Assembly (NCBI RefSeq): GCF_932526225.1 | Contig: NC_064034.1 | Coordinates: 17,620,887-17,684,886 of the forward strand | Direction: 5' to 3' | Origin: Nematostella vectensis | Lineage: Eukaryota > Cnidaria > Anthozoa > Actiniaria > Edwardsiidae | DNA: 64,000 nucleotides | Shown: positions 56,343-64,000 of the stretch, one piece after another | How positions within the stretch are numbered: the first letter of the stretch is position 1 | How the letters are laid out: each line of letters opens with the position of its first letter | The notes under the pieces: generated by a model | What the model was told of the DNA's origin: nothing | Databases searched by the model: none | What the model saw: only the letters and a program-made list of their open reading frames with translations | Made by a program: the position numbers and the translations under genes

Positions 56343-56681
56343 ATTCGAGCACAGGTAGCCCAGGCAATGGTTTTGCAGCTTGATCGTAATTTGAAATCGT
56401 GTTCTTAATATAGGTAAAACGAGTGGATTGAAGTAGCGATTTTTTTCTGTGAAATGTTGCAAATTCGCCTTTAAAATTAGAACACGTCTTGTTGTTGCTG
56501 AATGTATGGCTTATAACGATTTGGGGTGGTTTTCTTCGCGAAATATACAGCTTCACTCACCCTACTAAGGTATAGGAAGTAAAAAAAATCGCTTCTTCAA
56601 TCCACTCGTTTTACCTCTACTAATAACACGATTCCAAGCTATGAAAACCATCCCCTGGGCTACCTGTGATTCGAGGCGGAT
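56343..56681. mobile_element. Fold-back element with ~100-bp imperfect inverted arms
   Basis: The left arm (56343-56447) contains GTAAAACGAGTGGATTGAAG and AGGTAGCCCAGG. The right arm (56583-56681) contains their inverses, CTTCAATCCACTCGTTTTAC and CCTGGGCTACCT. The spacer is about 135 bp. The open frame inside is a by-product. Confidence 0.75.
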
Positions 56682-58154
56682 TCACGTAGAATTTTTTCTT
56701 GGTGCCACTGCCATCCCATCTATTGTATTATTTTCCTTATCACGCTAGACTATTATCATTTTGTATTTTTATCTTGATGCTGTTCTAATATGGTTATTAT
56801 GTTCAATCTAGGATGCAACCGGAACACAAGGGAAAATCGGCCAAACACAAGTGCAGAAGATAATCAAGCACTCTGTTGGTTCCTTGTGCGATTGCGTCTT
56901 AATAAAAACCAATGTTTCAAATCTATATCAAGGTTATTTGTTAGAAATTTCCCTTAATTCCCGACACATTTCCCATAGATCAGTCCCTAATCTTTTAAAT
57001 GGCACTAAGCTTGATCAAGCATGACGCTTTAAACCACACGCCTTCGCTTTTATACTTTTCAAAGACAAAAATGTTTTAGCCCAAAAAGAACGCTTAAGTT
57101 ATTATCACCATATCTGTTTCTAATTCGAGTATAAAAGATGTTTAGTTTTGTTTCTTTTGTTATCAAATTTAACAAGATCAGCTAAAGCATGTATTGGCCA
57201 ACGTTCAACGTTCGCGCAGAAACTTAAACTCTTAAACTTTCTCAAAGAGAACAAAAAGAATCATTTGTGTTTTGTAACTTACCGATTAATTCGATGCAAA
57301 AAAACCCTTGATTTTAAGAGTTACTGCTAGGATTTCGGAAAAGCGCTTGATTTACTGATCGTTACCTAAATCGAACATCAATTATTTACCAGTACGCGCT
57401 CCGCGTGAGAGACAACCTGTTGACACAGGACGATGTAACTGGTGGAAATGGAGGCCTGTGGTATGAAATAAGCAGTTCGGAACTCGGAACCATCCGAGCG
57501 CGCACAACGTTTTTGTTGACAGAAGAAACAAGAGCTTGTTTGAATACCAACTGGGGGCAATATCCCTGACAAACAAAATTAAAGAATGCGAAATATTTGC
57601 CGTTCATTTTCTGGTGTGCTCTCACTTTGCGATAAACAAAAAACTTTCTTTCGCCCATAAATAAGTTTTTTTCCCCGAGCAGCCATAGTGTTTCATTTAA
57701 GAAATCACCTTGGTTTGTAGGGGACGGAACGTTAGAAAAGTGAAGGGGGGGGGATGGGTGGGTAAGGAAAAAATAATACACGATAAAACAAAAAACTTTA
57801 AAAAAAAATCCTGCATGCAGCCCAAACCAGACAAAAGTTTGTGTACAGAAAGGGAAAATCATGCATTTCTTTGAGACAAGCAAAGGTAAACATGTACGAC
57901 TGCCCCCCTCTTTTTAACGACGGCGTTCGCTTGTGTCAGTTTCCATGTCTCAATAGTCATACTCAGATAATTCGAATTGCCATCCCATTTCTAGTTGGAT
58001 TTTTAAGTCTCAAAATCACGTAAAAACAACAATGAGCAGCCAATACAACGTCTTAGATCGACCTCTATTAAATGAAAACTTCCCCAACTCGAACTTATAT
58101 TTGTCCAGATTGTATATTTTTTTAGCAGTTCTCCACTGTAGCACGCAGAAACAA
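56682..58154. other. Intergenic DNA, no gene seen
   Basis: About 1.5 kb with no recognisable gene. The frames open at 57386-57883 lack any domain and contain low-complexity Pro/His and G/C-run sequence. Confidence 0.4.
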
Positions 58155-58462
58155 TGCAGGCCCGTACCCAGGGGTGTTGCGCACTTCCCCATTTTCGGTT
58201 CTCGATAGACGTGCTATTTGTAGACAAAACTTAAAAGTATAAGTTAGATCACTCTGGTGTGTCATCAATCCATAAGTCAGAATTTATTGTAGCCAAATCC
58301 GAAAATAAACGTCCTTTGGAGATACTGCAAAGGCATAAGAAATCCCTTTTTGTCCCCCCCCCCCCCCCCCCACCCACCCACACACACACACACACAGAAA
58401 ATGGGACCACTTTTCGGATTTCGCACCCCCCTCCCAAGAAATATCCTGCGTACGGGCCTGCA
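58155..58462. mobile_element. 308-bp inverted-repeat element with a C run and CA repeat
   Basis: TGCAGGCCCGTAC at the left and GTACGGGCCTGCA at the right are exact inverses. The inside holds a C17-type run, a (CA)n repeat and the words TTTTCGGATTTCGCACC, which match, inverted, the element at 2878. The Gly- and Pro-rich frames here are artefacts of the simple repeats. Confidence 0.8.
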
Positions 58463-58870
58463 ATGAGGAAAGGAACAAAAGAAACAGGCTGGTCACATGT
58501 TTTTCAATTTATTACCAAAAGTATTTTTTTCTATGCAAAATTTAATCATCTGGTGATTTTAACTCTCAAATGAGATTCTTAAGAAACTGCAAATGCAGTG
58601 ATAAAAGGCTTAGCTATAAATAAAATAATAAATAATGCGTAATAGAACTAACATAACATCAAATGTTATTAGTACAACGATATCGATCAATAAAATATCA
58701 TAAGAAAATATTACTAGACGTTAAAAATAAAATTATTTCGCTCTTTCGAGTCCTTTGAATTCATATAAAATATTAGAAATACTTTATCAAAACTATCATT
58801 GGAGCAAACGGGAAAACATCCACGCTCCACAAGTAAAGTAGTGCACTAATTTCTCTGCTATATTTCAGGT
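58463..58870. other. 3' flank of the DMRT gene
   Basis: AT-rich sequence that should hold the 3' UTR of the minus-strand DMRT gene. Several ATAAAAT-type words are present but no single polyadenylation signal stands out. Confidence 0.4.
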
Positions 58871-61800
58871 TTATAGAGCGAGTCTTCCACATTGGTGGCA
58901 GGCCCTATCACTATCTCTCAGTTCCGTCACGCAGTATTTACAGCGTTTTCTTGGCGAGGAAGCGTTCCCATTCGTTAGCGACACACTTGGCTCGACATGC
59001 TCCGTCTTCGGTACGACCGCGGTATCTCTTTCTCCGTCCAGCGGTCTCTCCGTGTGGTGACTATTGCTTGCCCCGTCCTCGTAAGCAGGTGTACTCATTG
59101 ACTGCGGCGGAAAATAAGGGGGGGCACCACCAGGCGGCAGCATGGAGAAACCCAAAGGCATCATACCAGGGGGAGGCATCAGAAACCTGTATTGTCCATT
59201 CATGTAGTTCATTTTATACAAGGGTGGTATTAGAGGATTCATAGTGCCAGGCTCCCCGCTGCTTGGAATGACCGGGGGCTGTAGATGAGGGCTTTGTCTG
59301 GAACTAGTGGTCTCGCACTGTGTGATCACCTCAATCGCGTGCATGAGGTTACCGTTACAGCCCTTGAGGACGATATCCAGCGCCGCTTGAGTGTAGTTGG
59401 GGAATGCACGGCATAAAACGTCCTGTGGAAGCGGTACGGATCCGTTGCTGGCGCCGTTTGTGAGAAGAGGCGGGGAATCCAGGGCGCGGCGCTTGAGTCC
59501 GTTTGTGGATGTACTCTGGTCGCTGCCGGGACTGTTTGAGCCAGAGTCAGTCGACGGCGGGTATTTTCTTTTACCGAAACCTGCGAATAAGCAAAATACA
59601 ACGCTAACATTACAGCGTGGATTGTTTTGCACTCTCAACAGCTCACGATTAAAGCCGCATTGTCACCAGTTTACTTCCGGAGGTCCGACGGAAACCTTAA
59701 CCGTTAAAAGACAAAAGAATATATTAGAATTCGATGTACTTAACAGGCCACCCGCTCTAAATTATCGATCACATCCTCAAAGAAACTTCCAATAGACACA
59801 CTGCTTTCAATATTTTGAAATATTTTTCGCGTTTTCCGTTAAAAATCATCGGATATTGTTAGGTAACCGATCGGAAGTAAACTGGTGACAATGCGGCTTT
59901 AAGAGAGCACAGATATGGGTAAGACCGCAAAACTGATGGAAAACGTATTTCTGTTCACAACTAACTTCTGTCTTTTCCTGATAGCAACGATAACCTCATA
60001 AGATACTTATTATTAACTTGTGTATAGTATATAATAACCTCATAAGATACTTATTATTAACTTGTGTAAAGTGTATAATAAATCTATGTACGACAGATTA
60101 ATTATTTTTTAAATGGCGAATATTGATGACCTACACCAAACAGAAAAAAAAATATGAATTTTAGAAAAGTAGTTGTAAGAAAAAAAAGACGTTTAACATT
60201 TGCCAAATATCTCGTAAATTTGAAATTCACCTTGAATTTTGACGAAAGGAGTCCTCAAAGTGTTAGAGACTGGAGCGATGCGCATTGCTGTCATACTAGC
60301 AGAAGTCACTTCACCGAATGTAGGCATGTTAGCGGCTCAAATAAACCTACCCGGTAGAAAACAAATACCGAGCAAACGAGAAAGACCGAGTTCTAGAGGC
60401 AAAGCCCGTTCCCACGGTCTCGGCAAACCCTATGATAATACTGATAATATTGGTATTTATCAACGGAATCTGTTCAACTAGCTGCGAATCGGTCGGCGCA
60501 TTCGAAGTTTGAATTGCGCCGCCAAAAGTTAATTAAGTTCCGAAAGCCGGTTTGCTTCTTTTGCCGCCTCGATCAATTACTGTAAATTATTAGTAGCGGT
60601 TAGTGCCGGTGGTACCGTGGGAAAAGTACGTGAGAGAAGACCGAATATTAGTTTATTTGATCGGGAAATACCGATAAAGCACTTGTTAAACTTTTATCCG
60701 CTTACAGTACGCGCAGAAATAACTTGTGCCAATATAAATCAATTGATGCGTATGCTCAGAATTAACGCCGCCATTTTATGCTCCTGCATAATAAAATATA
60801 TTTAACTTCAATCGTGGGGTTTTTAGGTTTTCTTGAAAATAAACCGATGCATTTTCGACTGAAAACAATAAAGGAATGGTTTATCGACATTCTTTCAATT
60901 AAAACTGTTGTTTCCTATAATGATTTTAAAAAAGCTTCATTCATGTCTTTTTTTGAAAGGGAGTCTTGCTTGAGCAAATTTGAGTTTTTTTGTAATAGAA
61001 GATGCAAATCCAGCCTTGGAAATTACAATTGTTTGCGAAATTATAACATAGAAGTGCATTATTTGATTTTACAAAAACTTTCTCGAACTAAAAACATACC
61101 TAGAAATATTTTTTTAAATTGAGGTACGTTGAAGTGATGCCAGACTTTCATAGACACCAAAAACTAAATTACATTACGGGAAAACCGAAAACATTTGTTA
61201 CGAACGAAGGGTTCAGTCCATAAAAACAGGTTTTGCAAGTTTTATTAGTAATTATTTTTCTTTGCCAGGTTTTTCTTGACGACCAAAACTAAAATCAAGT
61301 CACTTAAGCTTGCTTTACCCGTTTAATATCTGTTCATTTGGAAAAGAATTCTACATTCAGCGCAAAAATCTTAGAGGAAAAATAAAATGCTATCAAAATG
61401 GTGCTCCACGAAGAAAAGAGATGAAAATCATGAATTTAATCAAACGAGTCACGATACCCGTTGGCAAGAACCCTTTGCGCATGCCTCAAAACGCATTAAA
61501 TAAAATGTCGCCAAGTCTCGGTTTTCGGCGATTTCTTGCGATTTTCATGCGAATTCATGCTAAGTTCTGTACCAGGGGCGGATTCAGGGGGTGTATTGGG
61601 TAGAAATCCACCTCCTTTTTTCGTTTGAAGTTAATTATATGTCTGAGGGACGGGAGTTACTGTCCATGCGCCTTCGCATGACTTTGCTGACGCTACAAAT
61701 TAAATACAGTGTGAAGTATGTAGGATTTATGTAGTGACCTACCAAGAACCACTGGATCAGTTATAAGCCGTCTATCCGGCCATTATCCACCTCCCATTTT

Positions 61801-63497
61801 GTTAAAATAACTTATGCATTATATTCAACAGTAAGTTAATTCGACCATTAACTCCGTCGAGTTCAGACCCTAATGTTAAAAAAAAAAAATAACCAAAAGT
61901 GTTCAGAAATAAAAAAGTTTTGGGGTTGCGTCACAGACTAAAACTGGAATTTTTTTTTAGAGGTCTCAAGGAATTGTTAAGAAAAATGATCTAAATTATT
62001 TCGTACTTGCTAAAATCCCTCAATTGACGCGGCGGAGGCAAAATGGTGTCTTGTGTAATTTAGCCTTTTTGTCTGTGGCTGTAAATAAGTCAGTGTTTCT
62101 GTGTTTTCTCTTTCAAAGGCGGCTTTTGTTTCTATTGATAACCCATTGCAAGCCAGTCCCGCATTGTTAGAAAACAAGCCGCAAATTAGAGGTCGTAGCA
62201 CAATGACTTATCCCATGAATAATTCGGTAACAAAACCATGGAAAAGAAACCGACGCTAAAGTACCACAATGTAACGAAAACCTGAATGGATAGCTTGAAT
62301 TGATTCTACAGGAAAAGCAAACTGTTAGAGTGGAATTTGCTCAACAAAACCCGGATTACTTTGCTTCCAACAATTTCCTGGATAAAGAGATATATTTTTG
62401 TTGTTTTCCAAATAGAACCTGATGCGGATTTCCGGAAAGCCACAAACATCACGTGCCAAGCTTAGACAATCGGAAACTCCTTTCTGTTTATTGGTAGCCT
62501 AGGCTTAGCTTTTATATATGTTTTTGATTGCACCGGGAGAGAATGCTTAAGTGATACTTATAGTTTTGTAATTGCAACAAGCAGAAAGCAAACATTGGAC
62601 GTGAGACTTTGAATTCTTTGAAAAAAGGTCTCTAAAAGTGAGAAGCTTGTAGATTTTTGGTAAACGCATTCATTTGAAAAAAAAAAAGAGAGAAACATGT
62701 TGTTTTAGGCGATCAAAATGGTTTGTTTTTTTGGTACCCGTACAAGTTAGTTACAATCAGCGAAGGATGGCGTGAACTTGCAGCTGATGACTCTTTAATT
62801 AACGTTCGAACAAATTTACATGTACTTGCATGGTACCAAATCGAGCGCTAATTACTGACCTACATTCGAATTCTTTTTGTTGAAGAACTTGCTTGATTAA
62901 TTAAGCAATAATTCCAACAGTATAAGTGACAAAGGTTATTTGGTTAAAAAAAATCAAAATAACTTAGTAATGCTATTTTACAAGTATTTTCTCTAACGGG
63001 ACTAAGAGAAAATCACTGAATGACCGTAAGACGTTAAGAAAGTCTCAAAGACGAATGAAAAAGATGATAAAGAAGCCTTCCTTCTAAGGACTTAAGTACA
63101 AAGCGATGTTTGGCATAGAATGGCTATTCAATGACGGATAATACAAGGAAGATATGAACTTACTCGAATCCAGAGATTTGTCTGCTTCACCATTCCACAT
63201 TCCGTTTGGGTGCATCACTAGGCTGTGAGCGTCTTCCCCGTTGATTCTCATTTCGGGTTCGTCAATTCGTTGCTGACGGTACAGCGCTATTCTTGCGGCA
63301 GTAAGCTTCTGCCTCTCAGCTACAATCATGCATTCGTTGCACGCGCAGTCCTTAAACCGGCACTGATGCTTGTGGCCACGAAGGTCTGATAATATCCCGT
63401 GATTTCTACAGCGCGTACATTTTGGCGTTCTATTTGAGAGATGGTTTTTATCCAGGGGCGAATCTAACGCTTCTTCCTTCATATCTGCAACCATCAC
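58871..63497 (-). CDS. DMRT transcription factor with DM and DMA domains, two exons
   Basis: Exon 1 is 63497-63164 (donor TCGA|GTAAGT) and exon 2 is 59580-58871 (acceptor TTCGCAG); phase 1, 347 residues. A start at the third Met (63482) is possible. The DM domain (about residues 23-72) begins RTPKCTRCRNHGILSDLRGH and keeps the Cys/His pattern that binds two interlaced zincs and the DNA minor groove. The DMA domain (about 163-198; PQDVLCRAFPNY, then ALDIVLKGCNGNLMHAIEVI) places it with the DMRT3/4/5 (DMRTA) class. The end is Pro/Met-rich, followed by a C-terminal CKYC...CHQCG pair of Cys-x2-Cys motifs (Cys 325, 328, 339, 342). The class works in neural and sexual development in bilaterians; the role here is not known. 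Confidence 0.92.
59645..59906. mobile_element. ~260-bp MITE with TTAA target site
   Basis: The arms are exact 31-bp inverses (59649-59679 and 59872-59902), beginning TTAAAGCCGCATTGTCACC and ending in CTTTAA. TTAA at both outer edges is the target duplication typical of piggyBac- or Kolobok-type elements. It lies 65 bp upstream, in transcript sense, of the DMRT exon 2 acceptor. Confidence 0.85.
59907..63163 (-). other. DMRT intron 1, remainder
   Basis: About 3.3 kb of intron with no coding feature. A 46-bp direct duplication (ATAACCTCATAAGATACTTA at 59991 and again at about 60033) is present, and a transposon-end phrase (CAGGGGCGGATTCAGGGGG) lies near 61572. Open frames at 60154-61603 show no domain. 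Confidence 0.45.
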
Positions 63498-64000
63498 AAT
63501 TACAGTACGCGATCTCTCTTCTCAATGAGACCTTCCCCGACTCTTTCGGAAGTAGTAGTGTACCCACGTGACTCGTTATGACATCATCGCAGATTTCCCT
63601 TGAGAGGCCGTCGGAATGCTGGCTTTTCAGCGCGTTCCATTGTTCAGGACGATTGTCAAAAAAGTGTTACTGGAAAAGGTGACAAAACGAATTTCCATAG
63701 CGGCAAACAATATGACGAAATATCCTCGCACACGACTTGGAGACGATTTTTCTGTGATATACAATGCCCGAAATATGATATACTTTAAAAACTCCTTTGT
63801 TATTATATGTTAAATCTCTTGAAAAAGGGACAAACTTATTTACCTTTTCTACGTTTTGATCACTCATCTTCGGTGATTAGAATGCATGTACAAGCCTTTC
63901 CTTTGCGGTTGCATGTTCTCTTTGGCTTCGCCGAATACCGATTCGCGGTATCTCTCATACAGAATTTTTTTTTACAGTAGCCCAATAAAGTGTTACAAAT
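63498..64000. promoter_or_regulatory. DMRT upstream region
   Basis: Within 100 bp upstream of the DMRT start lie an E-box (CACGTG, 63565-63570) and a CRE/AP-1-like word (TGACATCA, 63579-63586). Whether they act is unknown. A short minus-strand frame near 63867 with a donor-like AAAAGGTAAAT could be an unrelated or untranslated exon. Nothing else is seen up to the window edge. Confidence 0.35.

Noticed and set aside
58249-58573. Gly-rich and Pro/His-rich frames on both strands
   Set aside because: They are translations of the C run and CA repeat inside an inverted-repeat element.
63667-63867. Minus-strand frame as a coding first exon of the DMRT gene
   Set aside because: Its donor (AAAAG|GTAAAT) would join the DMRT exon out of frame at the only acceptor-like site near 63485, giving an immediate stop.

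Overview
The window is animal nuclear DNA: intron-rich genes with GT-AG splice sites, about 40% GC by eye, CpG present, many short terminal-inverted-repeat elements and several large minisatellites. The gene set (muskelin, a DM+DMA-domain factor, a prodomain-poor caspase, a secreted discoidin protein) and the transposons (Tigger-like elements carrying a HIRAN gene, a tyrosine-recombinase retroelement, a CR1/L2-like LINE) suggest an anthozoan cnidarian such as a sea anemone. The organism call is inference; no species marker was seen.

Layout. 1-12,000 is gene-poor. It holds two paralogous minus-strand ORFs with a textbook BH3 motif and a C-terminal hydrophobic tail (1257-1613, 5451-5732), a 113-bp triplication, short inverted-repeat elements, and a tandemly doubled Tigger-like element with a decayed HIRAN gene (9708-12018). 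12,461-14,224 is an intronless polytopic membrane protein, probably otopetrin-like. 16,478-17,916 is a three-exon minus-strand caspase. 18,450-23,400 is a 5'-truncated LINE fragment, split by a ~370-bp inverted-repeat element and by a ~70-copy 56-bp satellite that grew out of the LINE coding sequence. 24,277-25,013 (minus, MRPS12) and 25,262-46,995 (plus, muskelin, 24 exons, 731 aa) are divergent with 248 bp between start codons. Muskelin intron 15 holds an antisense, broken DIRS/Ngaro-type retroelement. 49,146-51,090 (minus, MRPL46, five exons) and 51,223-52,531 (plus, LYPLAL1-like) form a second divergent pair, 132 bp apart. Then come a secreted discoidin-domain protein (53,153-55,819, minus) and a DMRT factor (58,871-63,497, minus).

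Main observations. (1) Tandem repeats repeatedly start from functional gene boundaries: the 3' splice site of muskelin exon 9 (~36 copies), the 5' splice site of exon 13 (21 copies), the 5' splice site of exon 18 (decayed copies), the muskelin stop-codon region (two levels of repeat), and the stop-codon ends of MRPS12 and MRPL46. (2) Two BH3-only candidates lie ~11 kb from a caspase on the same strand. (3) The LYPLAL1-like protein has Asp where the nucleophile Ser should be, so it looks like a pseudohydrolase. (4) Three of the four divergent-pair genes carry a YY1-like motif over the start codon. Splice structures were built by hand from reading frame, family homology and splice consensus; all exon phases close in muskelin, MRPL46, MRPS12, caspase, LYPLAL1-like and DMRT.
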